Assembly: GCF_022095695.1 (NCBI RefSeq)
Contig: NZ_JAIFZM010000017.1
Coordinates: 1-64,000 of the forward strand
Reading direction: 5' to 3'
DNA length: 64,000 nucleotides
Origin: Oceanobacillus jordanicus
GTDB lineage: Bacteria > Bacillota > Bacilli > Bacillales > Amphibacillaceae
This document shows, one piece after another, positions 20,906 to 32,052 of the stretch. The stretch's first letter is position 1. Each line of letters starts with the position of its first letter. The notes under the pieces are model-generated. The model ran no database searches and was not told the DNA's origin. It was given only the letters and a program-made list of their open reading frames with translations. Position numbers and translations under genes: made by a program.

Positions 20906-21349
20906 ATGAAAGCAGTAATACAACGCGCGAAAGATGCCAGTGTTTTAGTGGGTGGCGAAGTTATTGGCAGCATTGACAATGGATTGGTCGTGTTGTTGGG
21001 AATTACCCATGAAGATACTATTGAGGACGCAAAATACCTAGTTCAGAAAATCATTCACCTCCGAATCTATGAGGATGAAAATGGAAAAATGAATTTATCT
21101 TTACAGGATACGGATGGGAGTCTACTCTCTATATCGCAGTTTACCCTTTATGGAGATACGAGAAAAGGCAGGAGACCAAACTTTATGCAGGCTGCCAGGC
21201 CAGATGATGCTTTAAAGCTCTATAATCAATTCAATGAGCTTGTTAAAGAACAAAATATACATGTGGAAACTGGTAAGTTCGGCGAAATGATGGACGTGCA
21301 GTTAACAAATTCTGGACCTGTGACTCTCATTATTGATAGTAAAGAATAA
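20906..21349 (+). CDS. dtd: D-aminoacyl-tRNA deacylase
   Basis: 147 aa. Removes D-amino acids (and glycine mischarged on tRNA-Ala) from tRNA. The two catalytic cross-subunit motifs SQFTLYGD and TNSGPVTLI are present. Start follows ATCGGGGGAATACCTGA. It lies 86 nt after relA, the same pair as in B. subtilis. Confidence 0.96.
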   Translation: MKAVIQRAKDASVLVGGEVIGSIDNGLVVLLGITHEDTIEDAKYLVQKIIHLRIYEDENGKMNLSLQDTDGSLLSISQFTLYGDTRKGRRPNFMQAARPDDALKLYNQFNELVKEQNIHVETGKFGEMMDVQLTNSGPVTLIIDSKE

Positions 21350-21501
21350 GAATGTAAATGAGAAGTAAAAGATAGAGTGAAGAACTGCTTACAGCGCATA
21401 AGAACATTGATTGCTAAAGCGTAATAACCAGAGTTATCATTTAGAGAATATCTAGTGGTAAGGATGATAGCTAATAATAAGACAATAAAAGTATGAAAAT
21501 C

Positions 21502-21550
21502 AAAAAGCTGGACAAAGTCGAATAATTATTCGAACATGTCCAGCTTTTTC
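21502..21550. terminator. Bidirectional terminator between dtd and the amidase gene
   Basis: AAAAAGCTGGACA / TGTCCAGCTTTTT with an inner GAATAATTATTC palindrome. A and T runs flank both sides. Confidence 0.85.
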
Positions 21551-21556
21551 TTACAA

Positions 21557-22633
21557 TTACTCGTTGGCAAAGTATTTACCCAGGCCACTGACAATTCCGG
21601 AAACAAGTTTCTTTTGGTAAGCAACTGTTCCAAGTAAAGACTCTTTATCTGGGTTGGATAGGAAGCCTAGTTCTAAAAGAACAGAAGGCTGAATGCTTTG
21701 CCTTAGGACCAGAAAATTCCCATGGGTAACACCTCTGTCTGTTGCTTCTGTTTCTTTTACCAGTTCGGACTGAATATAGGAAGCAAGAACTTCATTCTTT
21801 CCTTTATAAAAATAGGTGCCGATCCCGGTTACATCAGGGTGTTCTGGTATGCTATTATAATGTATGCTGATGAAGGCGTCTGTATCCATCGTATTGGCAT
21901 AGCTTACTCTGCTGCCCAATGAAATGTATTCATCATCTGTTCGAGTCTGTAATACTTCAGCACCAAGCATGGTAAGTTCGCTTGCTAATTCTTGTGCGGT
22001 TAGAAACGTTACATCCTTTTCAAGTACCTCAGCGGAACCAATCGCTCCAACATCCCGTCCGCCATGGCCGGCATCAATAACGATAGTCTTGTTTTTAAAG
22101 ACTGACGTAGAAGTAGATGAGCTAGGGCTCTTCTTGATTATCCGTTTGGATACAAAGCCGGATAAATCATCGTTGGAAACCTCAAACCAATCTTCCTGAT
22201 CACCAGTCACCTTAAAAGTATCTCCTTTTTCAGCAAATCCAACAATCTCCCCGTCAGTGGTGGGAGCGGACCGGATATGAGTGTTATCAAATGGAATAGA
22301 TATTGTTTCTACAGAGCTTGTGCTCGTTTCTGTTGCTTTCTCATCTTCTTTTTCATCCTCTTCTTCTGCCTCTGCCATCTTTGTGAAGGAGCTTGTTACC
22401 CAGCCGTCCTCTTCATTAAATTGGATTCTTATCCAATCCCCTTGCTCTTCAAGCAGTTCGTATGTTTCTCCAGAATTTCCGCTTCCAATTACGTCAAAAT
22501 TAGTACCAGGACCGCTACGTATGTTTACACTGTCTCCTGTAAGTTCTATTTCATCAGCAAAAATAGTAAAAGGGAATGCAAACCAGATTACTGCTAAACT
22601 GAAGAGGGTAAGCCATTTTCTCTCTAAGCGCAA
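21557..22633 (-). CDS. N-acetylmuramoyl-L-alanine amidase with two SH3b domains (YrvJ-like)
   Basis: 358 aa. Signal peptide (residues 1-26), two bacterial SH3 domains (GDSVNIRSGPGTNFDVIG near 33 and NTHIRSAPTTDGEIVG near 118) and a C-terminal Amidase_3 zinc amidase (VIDAGHGGRDVGAIG, then ISIHYNS and LLELGFLSN). It probably cleaves peptidoglycan stem peptides outside the cell. Start is TTG after AGGAGGAAC. The SH3 domains are joined by an acidic linker. It is shorter than B. subtilis YrvJ, with fewer SH3 repeats. Confidence 0.92.
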   Translation of the reverse strand: MRLERKWLTLFSLAVIWFAFPFTIFADEIELTGDSVNIRSGPGTNFDVIGSGNSGETYELLEEQGDWIRIQFNEEDGWVTSSFTKMAEAEEEDEKEDEKATETSTSSVETISIPFDNTHIRSAPTTDGEIVGFAEKGDTFKVTGDQEDWFEVSNDDLSGFVSKRIIKKSPSSSTSTSVFKNKTIVIDAGHGGRDVGAIGSAEVLEKDVTFLTAQELASELTMLGAEVLQTRTDDEYISLGSRVSYANTMDTDAFISIHYNSIPEHPDVTGIGTYFYKGKNEVLASYIQSELVKETEATDRGVTHGNFLVLRQSIQPSVLLELGFLSNPDKESLLGTVAYQKKLVSGIVSGLGKYFANE

Positions 22634-22745
22634 AATAGTTCCTCCTAAATTATGTACTCTTTAACAAAGTATAATAAAAACAGACCATTTAGGCAAAACT
22701 AATGGTAAGTTAGGAAATCTTAGAGGATCTTGGAGGTAAAATTGC

Positions 22746-22919
22746 ATGCGATATGGTGAGAAACAATGGACTTCCGCCAATAACAAAGAATTATTTGGCG
22801 TGAATCTACATCGGTTTGTAGAGATGGAGGGACATGCTAATCATATGGAAATAGCTCACGAATTCGGAATTTCCTTAGGTGAAGTGAAAATGCTGAAGAA
22901 AAAACTGAATCGTGCTTGA
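22746..22919 (+). CDS. Small helix-turn-helix-like protein (YrzK-like)
   Basis: 57 aa, start ATG after TTGGAGG. The C-terminal half (HMEIAHEFGISLGEVKMLKKKLNRA) reads as a helix-turn-helix resembling sigma region 4. A small gene of this kind (yrzK) is remembered at the same place near hisS in B. subtilis. The -35 box of the hisS promoter overlaps its stop codon. DNA binding is inference. Confidence 0.65.
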   Translation: MRYGEKQWTSANNKELFGVNLHRFVEMEGHANHMEIAHEFGISLGEVKMLKKKLNRA

Positions 22920-22944
22920 CAATCCTCCATGTAGCAATTAATAT
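22916..22944 (+). promoter_or_regulatory. Sigma-A promoter of the hisS leader
   Basis: Perfect TTGACA, 17-base spacer, TAATAT. The -35 hexamer overlaps the TGA of the small upstream gene. Confidence 0.65.
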
Positions 22945-22949
22945 AATAG

Positions 22950-23215
22950 TCATTCCATAATACACGAATAAAAGAACCGATGACGGAAAAAGTAGTGGAG
23001 TTCCACATAAATAAGAGAGAAAATGCCAGAGGCTGAGAGCATTTTCACTTGATGGCTCAACGAAAGACACTCCCGAGGCTTTATGCTGATATGTAAGTAT
23101 AAACGTTTTGCAGGCGTTAACTGTGAAGAGCGGATGCAACATTATTGCATCAACTAGGGTGGCAACGCGGGTGAACTCCCGTCCCTTATTTATAAGGGAC
23201 GGGAGTTTTTTATGT
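22950..23215 (+). promoter_or_regulatory. T-box riboswitch (tRNA-His) upstream of hisS
   Basis: The T-box core AGGGTGGCAACGCGGG lies at about 23155-23170 and the terminator CTCCCGTCCCTTAT / ATAAGGGACGGGAG plus six T at 23177-23212. The upstream leader has AT-rich and purine-rich segments expected of stem I. Uncharged tRNA-His should stabilise the antiterminator and allow hisS-aspS transcription. The core reads GGCAAC instead of the commoner GGTACC. The specifier codon was not placed with certainty. Confidence 0.9.
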
Positions 23216-23296
23216 TTTTTTAGAAAAGACGCGAGATCCACATGCACAGAAAAACAATAGTGTTTTATCAAATGATGTTATATAGGAGGATTTGCA

Positions 23297-24586
23297 ATGA
23301 ATATGAAGGCGCCAAGAGGTACTGTGGACTTACTTCCTGAAAACACGAGGAAATGGCAGTTTGCCGAGAAAAAAATAAAAGATATTTGTGATCGTTACAA
23401 TTTTAATGAGATCCGGACACCAGTTTTTGAGCACACTGAATTATTTCAACGAGGTGTAGGAGATTCTACAGATATTGTCCAAAAAGAAATGTATACTTTT
23501 GAAGATAGAGGTGGACGGAGTCTAACCCTTAGACCAGAAGGGACAGCATCTGTTGCTCGAGCCTATGTCGAAAACAAATTATTTGGTAATCCTATTCAGC
23601 CAACAAAGCTATACTATTTCGCGCCGATGTTTCGTTATGAACGCCCACAAAAAGGGAGAATGCGGCAGTTAAACCAGTTTGGGGTAGAAGTGCTAGGAAG
23701 TGCTGATCCGGCGGTGGACGCTGAAGTTATTGACTTAGCTATGACGTGTTATAAAGAGGTAGGATTGACTTCATTAAAGCTTGTCATTAATTCACTTGGT
23801 GACAGTGAAAGTAGAGACAATCACAGAAGAGCGCTTGTAGAGCACTTTTCACCTGTTAAGGAAGAGCTATGTAGTGACTGTCAAATAAGGCTAAAGCAAA
23901 ATCCGCTTCGAATATTAGATTGTAAAAAGGATAGGGAACACCCTGCCATGAAAAATGCGCCATCAATCCTAGATTACTTAAACGATGAATCAAAGAATTA
24001 TTTTGAACAGGTTAAAAGCTATTTAACGATGATGGGCATTGAGTATGAAGTTGATAAAAATCTGGTTAGAGGACTTGATTATTATAATCACACAGCTTTC
24101 GAAATCATGAGTGAAGCACAAGGTTTTGGTGCCATCACAACATTAGCTGGTGGAGGCAGATATAATGGCCTTGTCGAAGAGCTAGGCGGTCCTGACACGC
24201 CGGGAATCGGATTTGGAATGGGATTTGAGCGTCTTCTGATGGCACTAGAGGCTGAGAATAAGCAAGTCGCAATAGAGGAGCAATTAGATTGTTATTTTGT
24301 TGCTATGGGAGACCAAGCTGAAAAAGAGTCTGTAAAAATTCTTCATGAACTACGAGCTGTTGGAATTCAGGCAGATAAAGATTACCTCGGACGTAAAATG
24401 AAGGCGCAATTTAAATCTGCTGATCGCTTTAACAGTAGCTATGTGCTAGTGCTAGGTGATGAGGAATTAGAAAAGCAGATGATAAATGTTAAAAACCTTG
24501 AGACAGGCGATCAAATAGAAGTCAAGCTAGAGGAAGTTGTTTCATACATGAAAGAAACGTTGCAGGGAGGCAAAGGAAATGAGTGA
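23297..24586 (+). CDS. hisS: Histidyl-tRNA synthetase
   Basis: 429 aa class II synthetase. Motif 2 region [17 protein letters not shown], histidine motifs [14 protein letters not shown] and GGGRYNGL, motif 3 [13 protein letters not shown], and the C-terminal anticodon domain are all present. AGGAGGATTTGCA precedes the ATG. It is controlled by the upstream T-box and overlaps aspS by 8 nt. Confidence 0.98.
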   Translation: MNMKAPRGTVDLLPENTRKWQFAEKKIKDICDRYNFNEIRTPVFEHTELFQRGVGDSTDIVQKEMYTFEDRGGRSLTLRPEGTASVARAYVENKLFGNPIQPTKLYYFAPMFRYERPQKGRMRQLNQFGVEVLGSADPAVDAEVIDLAMTCYKEVGLTSLKLVINSLGDSESRDNHRRALVEHFSPVKEELCSDCQIRLKQNPLRILDCKKDREHPAMKNAPSILDYLNDESKNYFEQVKSYLTMMGIEYEVDKNLVRGLDYYNHTAFEIMSEAQGFGAITTLAGGGRYNGLVEELGGPDTPGIGFGMGFERLLMALEAENKQVAIEEQLDCYFVAMGDQAEKESVKILHELRAVGIQADKDYLGRKMKAQFKSADRFNSSYVLVLGDEELEKQMINVKNLETGDQIEVKLEEVVSYMKETLQGGKGNE

Positions 24587-26360
24587 AAGAGTTTACGCAG
24601 GAACGCTACGCGATGCGCATATTGAGCAATCCGTTTTACTAAAAGGCTGGGTACAGAAAAGACGGGATCTTGGTGGTCTAATTTTTATAGATCTTCGGGA
24701 TAAGTCAGGACTCGTTCAGGTTGTTTTTAATCCGGACATTTCAAAGGAAGCATTGGAGACTGCTGAGGCAGTAAGAACAGAATATGTAGTTGAAATAAAA
24801 GGAAATGTTGTAAAAAGAGATCCATCCACGGTAAATCCAAATATGAGTACCGGGACAATCGAAGTACTTGCAAATGAATTAACGATTATTAACAAAGCAA
24901 AAACGCCTCCTTTTGTCATCCAGGATGAGACAGAAGTATCCGAAGATTTGCGATTGAAATATCGTTACATGGATCTGCGTAGAGGGCCGCTTCAAGAAAC
25001 ATTTAAGCTACGTCATAAAACAACACAGGCAGTGAGGAATTATTTAAATAACAATGATTTTCTTGAAATGGAAACACCTATTTTAACAAAGAGCACACCA
25101 GAAGGAGCAAGAGACTATCTTGTGCCAAGTAGAGTTCATGCAGGAGAATTTTATGCTTTACCACAATCTCCTCAACTGTTTAAACAGTTAATTATGATGG
25201 GTGGATTTGAAAAGTATTATCAAATTGCACGCTGTTTCCGTGATGAAGATCTAAGAGCAGACCGTCAACCAGAATTCACACAAATTGATATTGAAACATC
25301 CTTTATGTCAAGTGATGATATTATGGATATGACGGAGGAAATGATGAACCAAGTTATGAAGGAAGTTAAGAATTTAGATATTACACTTCCACTTCCGAGA
25401 ATGCCATATGATGAAGCAATGGCTAGATATGGTTCCGATAAGCCGGATACGCGCTTTGGCATGGAACTAACACATGTGTCAGAAGTATTAGCAAACTCTG
25501 ACTTTAAAGTGTTTAAAAGTGCTATCGAATCAGGCGGTAAAGTTTGTCTGTTAAACGTAAAAGGGCAGGCAACTAATTATTCAAGAAAAGACATTGATAA
25601 ACTAACAGAATTTGTTAAAGTTTATGGTGCAAAGGGAATGGCCTGGCTGAAAGCAGAAGGAGAAGACTTAAAGGGACCAATATCAAAATTCTTATCAGAA
25701 GATGAAGTGAAAGGGATTAAAGAGACTGCGGATGTTGAAGACGGAGATCTTCTATTATTTGGTTCTGATAAAACAAGCGTTGTATATGACAGTCTTGGAG
25801 CACTCCGATTAAAACTGGGAAGAGAACTTAATTTGATTGATAATAATTTATTCAACTTCCTATGGGTAACGGATTGGCCGCTACTGGAGTATGATGAAGA
25901 GCTTGGTAGATATTTTGCTGCGCATCATCCGTTTACATCACCTGTTGAGGAAGACGCTTCCCTGTTAGAGACAGATCCAGGTAATGTAAGAGCAAATGCA
26001 TATGACCTTGTTTTAAATGGATATGAGCTTGGTGGGGGATCCATTCGTATATATAAGAAAGAACAGCAACAACAGATGTTCCGCGTACTAGGCTTTACTG
26101 AGGAAGAAGCAAATGACCAGTTTGGCTTTTTGATGGAAGCACTGGAATATGGAGCTCCCCCTCATGGGGGTGTGGCGCTAGGATTAGATAGAATTATAAT
26201 GCTATTGGCCGGAAGAACGAATTTACGAGACACCATCCTGTTTCCCAAAACAGCTTCTGCATCTGACTTACTTACAGAAGCACCTAGTCCGGTAAGCCAT
26301 ACCCAGTTGGATGAGCTTTCAATCGGGTTAACAGAAAAAGCCACAACTGAGAAAGAGTAA
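24579..26360 (+). CDS. aspS: Aspartyl-tRNA synthetase
   Basis: 593 aa, bacterial type with an N-terminal OB anticodon domain, catalytic core ([20 protein letters not shown] motif 2; [11 protein letters not shown] motif 3) and the inserted GAD domain (residues ~300-410). The start overlaps hisS and has GGAGG just upstream, so it is co-expressed and indirectly controlled by histidine through the hisS T-box. Confidence 0.98.
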   Translation: MSERVYAGTLRDAHIEQSVLLKGWVQKRRDLGGLIFIDLRDKSGLVQVVFNPDISKEALETAEAVRTEYVVEIKGNVVKRDPSTVNPNMSTGTIEVLANELTIINKAKTPPFVIQDETEVSEDLRLKYRYMDLRRGPLQETFKLRHKTTQAVRNYLNNNDFLEMETPILTKSTPEGARDYLVPSRVHAGEFYALPQSPQLFKQLIMMGGFEKYYQIARCFRDEDLRADRQPEFTQIDIETSFMSSDDIMDMTEEMMNQVMKEVKNLDITLPLPRMPYDEAMARYGSDKPDTRFGMELTHVSEVLANSDFKVFKSAIESGGKVCLLNVKGQATNYSRKDIDKLTEFVKVYGAKGMAWLKAEGEDLKGPISKFLSEDEVKGIKETADVEDGDLLLFGSDKTSVVYDSLGALRLKLGRELNLIDNNLFNFLWVTDWPLLEYDEELGRYFAAHHPFTSPVEEDASLLETDPGNVRANAYDLVLNGYELGGGSIRIYKKEQQQQMFRVLGFTEEEANDQFGFLMEALEYGAPPHGGVALGLDRIIMLLAGRTNLRDTILFPKTASASDLLTEAPSPVSHTQLDELSIGLTEKATTEKE

Positions 26361-26429
26361 GACGAAGAAATGCTACCGTTGAAAAGCAACGGGGTATATG
26401 TTAAGATAAATTTACAAAATCATAAAGTT

Positions 26430-26620
26430 ATTAATCCTGATGTGTTCGTCTGAATAAAGTGTTTGACCGAACAACTGATTATTTGGGAGCTCGTTTCGTT
26501 TCTGTGTTGCGTGCAGGCCTCACCCTTGTGGAGAGGAAGCATAATATATGCAGAACAGAGCACCCACCTGCTATGAGCGGGATCAAAACTTGTTACCGGA
26601 CGGCACAATCGGGATTACTA
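26430..26620 (+). ncRNA. ssrS: 6S RNA (BsrA-type)
   Basis: About 190 nt. The ends pair over a long closing stem (AATCCTGATGTG near 26432 with CACAATCGGGATT near 26604). The central part contains the paired GTTGCGTGCAGG / CACCCACCTGCT arms and a CAGAACAGAGC stretch, as in 6S RNA of Bacillus. A strong terminator follows directly. Position after aspS matches bsrA of B. subtilis. It should bind RNA polymerase holoenzyme and act as a promoter mimic. Ends are approximate. Confidence 0.8.
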
Positions 26621-26623
26621 CAT

Positions 26624-26662
26624 AAAAAAACCCCCCTGTAGAAATAATACAGGGGGGTTTTT
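26624..26662 (+). terminator. Terminator of the 6S RNA gene
   Basis: AAAAACCCCCCTGTA / TACAGGGGGGTTTTT, 15-bp perfect stem. It is symmetric, so it may also end rsfA-side transcription from the right. Confidence 0.92.
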
Positions 26663-26737
26663 ACTTGATAGATAGGGGAGGGAAAATCGAGCCTCATATC
26701 ATGCTTTACAGAAGCAGTCGCTTGCACTTTTGTTTCC

Positions 26738-27406
26738 TTAATTTCCTTGAGCAAGTTGCTGAAGGTTTCCGTTTTTGTCCATACGGAAAGCTGGTGGGGC
26801 TGAAGATCCAGTTTCTTCTAGGACCGTCATTTTTCTGGCTCTATCCATAATTTGGATGAATACCTGATAATCCTCTTGAATGGTTGCAAGTTGATTCTCA
26901 GTTTGTTTCAGTTGGTGATTTAATTCTTGTACTTCTTCTTTTAATTTCGTATTCTCTTGTTCCATTTGAGCAAGAGAAGCTTTTGATTGATTGGAAGCAT
27001 AGTAGTCTTTTTTAACATCCTTTAGAAAGCGAATCACGGTATCCATGTTGATAGGTGTGCTCTCAACTACTGCAGGTGTTGGTGTTTGCTCCACAGGCTG
27101 ATAGTCGCTTTCGGAAGTTTGCGCTGCAATTTGGGCCACGGGTTTCATTACGCGTGGAGAATGTCCAGCCAAAGCGCGTTTCTTCTCTTTTCTCTGTCTT
27201 TTTGCAAGATCAATAGCATTGTCATACTTTGTACGAACTTCTGCATTCCAGCGAAATCCACATGCAGCAGAGGTGCGATTTAGTTTATCCCCTACTTCAT
27301 CAAACGCATTTAATTGTGTACTACCTTCTCTAATATGGCGTAAAACGGTTTCCGCCAACAATAAATCATCTTCATGGGACCATGCATCCTGTCTTACTTT
27401 AACCAT
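26738..27406 (-). CDS. RsfA-family prespore transcription factor
   Basis: 222 aa. An N-terminal Myb/SANT-like DNA-binding segment (RQDAWSHEDDLLLAETVLRHI through ACGFRWNAEVR, residues 5-60) is followed by a linker, then a coiled coil (residues ~140-195). This is the layout of RsfA, a regulator active in the forespore in B. subtilis. The start at 27406 is preferred because AAGGAG precedes it; the frame is open for ten more codons. It occupies the slot where B. subtilis has tcdA. Confidence 0.83.
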   Translation of the reverse strand: MVKVRQDAWSHEDDLLLAETVLRHIREGSTQLNAFDEVGDKLNRTSAACGFRWNAEVRTKYDNAIDLAKRQRKEKKRALAGHSPRVMKPVAQIAAQTSESDYQPVEQTPTPAVVESTPINMDTVIRFLKDVKKDYYASNQSKASLAQMEQENTKLKEEVQELNHQLKQTENQLATIQEDYQVFIQIMDRARKMTVLEETGSSAPPAFRMDKNGNLQQLAQGN

Positions 27407-27619
27407 TTGGTTCAACTCCTTCATCGATAAAAACAAATCATAGATTTCATGTTTTATAATGTTATCTTTACCGAGATGGAGTCATTTTATACCTTGATTA
27501 TGAGAGTTGCTCTTTTTCTTGTATTACTTTTTAAAAATATTATCGCCAGGCTTCTCTGTTTCTGTATTATTTGTCTTACTACTTTCTCTTGAAAAAACAG
27601 GCTAGTAGTTAGGGAGACC

Positions 27620-27772
27620 TTATCCCACTGCAACCGTCCGTAAGACTCCCACTTCAAAACATGAAGTAAAACAATGAGGTTGAAGAGGGAGTAAACGGAC
27701 GCTAACACCCCGATTCGTTCAACTAACAATCTGTGGGGGAAGAAAAACCCCCCTGGATGAAGTTTCACTTTA
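27620..27772 (-). repeat. Palindromic repeat family, copy B
   Basis: Minus-strand relative of copy A: AAAGTGAAACTTCATCC, a G-rich/C-rich hairpin, then the identical core around TTAGTTGAACGAATCGGGG, then CGTCCGTTTACTCCC ... GGGAGTCTTACGGACGG. It carries an extra ~20 bases in the second hairpin. Its first bases overlap the rarA stop codon, and its first hairpin with C-rich/T-rich flank may now serve as the rarA terminator. The remainder of the 27.4-27.6 kb gap is AT-rich rsfA upstream DNA with nothing recognisable. Confidence 0.75.
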
Positions 27773-29047
27773 TTGTTTCTTCTCACTCTGTAGCTTTTCA
27801 TACACTTGTTTCATGGCTGCTTCAAACTTACCTGTACTCTTTGGCTGGTAATAGTGTTTGTTTTTAATAGAGTCAGGCAGGTATTGTTGGTCAATCCAGG
27901 CATTATCATAGTTGTGAGGGTATTTATATTCTACGCCTCGTCCGAGTTTACTTGCTCCCTGATAGTGCGCGTCTTTTAAGTGGGATGGTATTTCTCCACT
28001 TCTCCCATTCTGGATATCTGCAAGTGCTGCATCCAAGGCTTTATACGCAGTATTTGATTTAGGAGAAAGACATAATTCCACAATGGCAACGGAGAGGGGG
28101 ATGCGAGCTTCCGGAAAGCCTAAACGTTCAGCTGCCTGTACCGCAGCAATAGCCCGTGGGCCAGCTTGTGGGTTTGCAAGCCCGATATCCTCATAGGCGG
28201 TTACAATCATTCGGCGTGCAATACTATCAAGATCGCCTGCTTCAATCAGCCTTCCCAAGTAATGGAGCGCCGCATCGACATCGCTCCCACGGATTGATTT
28301 TTGAAATGCTGATAGGACGTCATAATGGGCATCGCCCCCTTTATCATGAGAAAAACTTTTCTTTTGCATACATTCTTCTGCTATATTTAAGTCAATTACG
28401 ATGTGCCCATCACTGTTTTTGGGGGTAGAAGCCACCGCCAGTTCCAGTCCGTTTAGAGCTGATCGCATATCCCCATTTGCACTTCCGGAAAAGTGATTTA
28501 ATGCTTCATCTGATAGTTCTATTGTCAGGTCACCAAAACCCTCTTGTTCATCTTGAATTGCTCTTTTGATGGCTACCTTAACATGTTCCTCAGACAATCG
28601 ATGAAGCTCGAATAAATGACACCTACTTCTTATTGCTGGATTAATTGAATGGTAAGGGTTGCTCGTTGTACAGCCAATCAATGTAATTAAATTACTCTCT
28701 AGGTGAGGAAGTAAAAAGTCCTGTTTCGCTTTATCCAGCCTGTGTACTTCATCCAATATTAAAACGAGTTGTCCACGCATTTTTGCTTCTTCTACAGCAA
28801 TTTCCATGTCTTTCTTCTTATCTGTCACAGCGTTCAGTTTTTTTACAGGCAAACCAAGACTTTTGGCAAGTGCCTGAGCCATTGAAGTTTTGCCTGTGCC
28901 GGGTGGCCCAAATAAAATCATCGAAGCTAATCGGTTCGCTTCTACCATTCTATAAATAATTTTTCCTTCTCCAACCAAATGCTCCTGTCCAATAATTTCA
29001 TAAATGTTTGTAGGTCGCATTCGAAAGGCAAGTGGTTTCTGTTTCAT
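27770..29047 (-). CDS. rarA: Replication-associated recombination protein RarA (MgsA)
   Basis: 425 aa AAA+ ATPase acting at stalled forks and binding SSB. Walker A FGPPGTGKTSM near residue 50, Walker B LILDEVHRLD near 100, sensor GCTTSNPYHSINPAIRSRC, and the C-terminal MgsA tetramerisation domain (ARRMIVTAYEDIGLANPQA). Full length. It faces away from cymR. Confidence 0.96.
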   Translation of the reverse strand: MKQKPLAFRMRPTNIYEIIGQEHLVGEGKIIYRMVEANRLASMILFGPPGTGKTSMAQALAKSLGLPVKKLNAVTDKKKDMEIAVEEAKMRGQLVLILDEVHRLDKAKQDFLLPHLESNLITLIGCTTSNPYHSINPAIRSRCHLFELHRLSEEHVKVAIKRAIQDEQEGFGDLTIELSDEALNHFSGSANGDMRSALNGLELAVASTPKNSDGHIVIDLNIAEECMQKKSFSHDKGGDAHYDVLSAFQKSIRGSDVDAALHYLGRLIEAGDLDSIARRMIVTAYEDIGLANPQAGPRAIAAVQAAERLGFPEARIPLSVAIVELCLSPKSNTAYKALDAALADIQNGRSGEIPSHLKDAHYQGASKLGRGVEYKYPHNYDNAWIDQQYLPDSIKNKHYYQPKSTGKFEAAMKQVYEKLQSEKKQ

Positions 29048-29256
29048 TTATACCGCCCTCTATAGTAAAATAGTAGTTTCTTTAAAAAAATGTACATTCT
29101 ATTTTTTTCAACCCATCTAAGTAGTGTTGCATGAGTAATAGATATGTCTAACCTTAGCTTAAGCATGATGCCGATAAAATGCAAGAAAGACAAGATTCGT
29201 GCTATACTATCATGTATAAACAGGATAGCATTGTACTTAAAATAGAGGTGTAACAA

Positions 29257-29676
29257 GTGAAGATTTCAACTAAAGGAAGATATGGTCTCACCATTATGAT
29301 CGATCTAGCTAAAAAGCACGGTAATGGGCCGACCTCTTTAAAAAATATTGCAAGAGAAAATGATTTATCAGAACACTATTTGGAACAGTTAGCATCCCCG
29401 TTGAGAAACGCGGGATTAATTAAGAGCATCCGAGGTGCATATGGAGGGTATATCCTGGCAAAAGAACCTGCTACGATTAATGCAGGAGATATTATCCGAG
29501 TTTTAGAAGGACCTATCACGCCAGTCGAGGGCATTGAGGACGAAGAGCCTGCTAAGCAAGCACTATGGATGCGAATAAGAGATGCAGTGAAAGATGTTTT
29601 GGATACTACAACATTAGAGGATTTGGCGAACCATAACGGGGAGCAGCCTGAAGAAGGCTACATGTTTTATATATAA
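29257..29676 (+). CDS. cymR: Cysteine metabolism repressor CymR (Rrf2 family)
   Basis: 139 aa. Winged helix with recognition segment SEHYLEQLASPLRNAGLIKSIRG-type sequence. There are no cysteines, so it cannot hold an Fe-S cluster; this separates it from IscR and fits CymR, which works with CysK to repress sulfur uptake genes. Start is GTG after AGAGGTG. It precedes the cysteine desulfurase gene as in B. subtilis. Confidence 0.9.
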   Translation: MKISTKGRYGLTIMIDLAKKHGNGPTSLKNIARENDLSEHYLEQLASPLRNAGLIKSIRGAYGGYILAKEPATINAGDIIRVLEGPITPVEGIEDEEPAKQALWMRIRDAVKDVLDTTTLEDLANHNGEQPEEGYMFYI

Positions 29677-29766
29677 AGTGAAACGCCAATATGTTGGGGG
29701 TATTATGATCTCACCATAAGGTAGGTAAATCATTTCGAGATAAATTGTTTGGAAGGATCGATTACA

Positions 29767-30909
29767 ATGGAACAAATTTATTTGGATCACGCTGCCACAA
29801 GCCCGATGCACGAGGAAGTAATTGCTGCTATGAATCCGATATATAAAGACGTATTTGGTAACCCGTCCAGTGTTCATTCGTTTGGTCGAAAAGCGAGACA
29901 GCAGCTGGATGAAGCGAGAAGAGTATTAGCAGGGAGCATCCATGCTAATGAAAAAGAGCTTATATTTACAAGTGGTGGTACAGAGGCAGATAATATGGCC
30001 TTAATTGGGACTGCTTTAGCTAATCAGCATAAAGGAAAACATATTATCACGGTAAGCCAGGAACATCATGCGACATTGCATACTGCAGAAAAACTGGAGA
30101 AAATGGGATTCGAAGTTACCTATTTACCGATTTATAAGGACGGAAAAATAGCAATTGAGGATTTACGTACCTCTCTTCGGGACGATACGATTCTCGTTTC
30201 TATTATGTTTGTAAATAATGAGACGGGAATTATACAGCCAATTGAAGAAGCAGCGAGGCTTGTGAGCCAACACCAGGCGTATTTTCATACAGATGCAGTC
30301 CAAGCATATGGATTACTGGATTTGGATGTAAAGGGAATGAGTATTGATCTGCTTACCGTTTCTTCTCATAAAATAAATGGCCCTAAAGGAATTGCCTTTT
30401 TATATGTAAAGGAAGGTATTGCAATGCAAGCATTGCAATTTGGTGGTGAACAGGAGCGAAAACGTCGCCCAGGTACAGAAAATGTTCCGGCTATTGTGGG
30501 TTTTAAACGAGCAGTTGAAATAGCTATGGAGAAGCGACAGGAGAGAAACAAGCTTTATCAAAGCTTTAAGGATCACTTCGTACAAATACTAAAAAATAAT
30601 GAAATAGATTTTGCTATAAATGGCGATCCGGAATCTGCGATTGCTTCTATTGTAAATATTAGTTTTCCTGGAACCAATGTGGAAGCACTTCTTACTAATT
30701 TTGATCTTAGTGGAATTGCTGCTTCAAGTGGTAGTGCTTGTACAGCAGGTTCAGTAGAGCCCTCCCATGTACTTAGTGCGATGTTTGGTGAAGGACATCC
30801 ATGTACAACTAATTCCATCCGATTTAGCTTTGGACTTGCGAATTCAAAGGAAAATGTAGAAGAAGCTGCAGAAAGAGTGTCCAAAATAGTAAAACGATTA
30901 GTTTCATAA
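29767..30909 (+). CDS. Cysteine desulfurase (YrvO-type IscS/NifS)
   Basis: 380 aa PLP enzyme that gives sulfur for tRNA thiolation. The PLP lysine lies in SSHKINGPKG near residue 200 and the active cysteine in SSGSACTAG near 324. Its partner mnmA follows at once, the YrvO-MnmA pair. ATG at 29767 follows GGAAGGAT; an upstream in-frame TTG at 29749 is less well placed. Confidence 0.94.
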   Translation: MEQIYLDHAATSPMHEEVIAAMNPIYKDVFGNPSSVHSFGRKARQQLDEARRVLAGSIHANEKELIFTSGGTEADNMALIGTALANQHKGKHIITVSQEHHATLHTAEKLEKMGFEVTYLPIYKDGKIAIEDLRTSLRDDTILVSIMFVNNETGIIQPIEEAARLVSQHQAYFHTDAVQAYGLLDLDVKGMSIDLLTVSSHKINGPKGIAFLYVKEGIAMQALQFGGEQERKRRPGTENVPAIVGFKRAVEIAMEKRQERNKLYQSFKDHFVQILKNNEIDFAINGDPESAIASIVNISFPGTNVEALLTNFDLSGIAASSGSACTAGSVEPSHVLSAMFGEGHPCTTNSIRFSFGLANSKENVEEAAERVSKIVKRLVS

Positions 30910-30918
30910 AAAGGATGA

Positions 30919-32037
<1,119 letters not shown>

Positions 32038-32052
32038 ATAAGGGGTTTTACG

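Noticed and set aside
27487-27801. 104-codon minus-strand frame between rarA and rsfA
   Set aside because: It spans repeat copy B and AT-rich DNA and overlaps the rarA end; no recognisable product.
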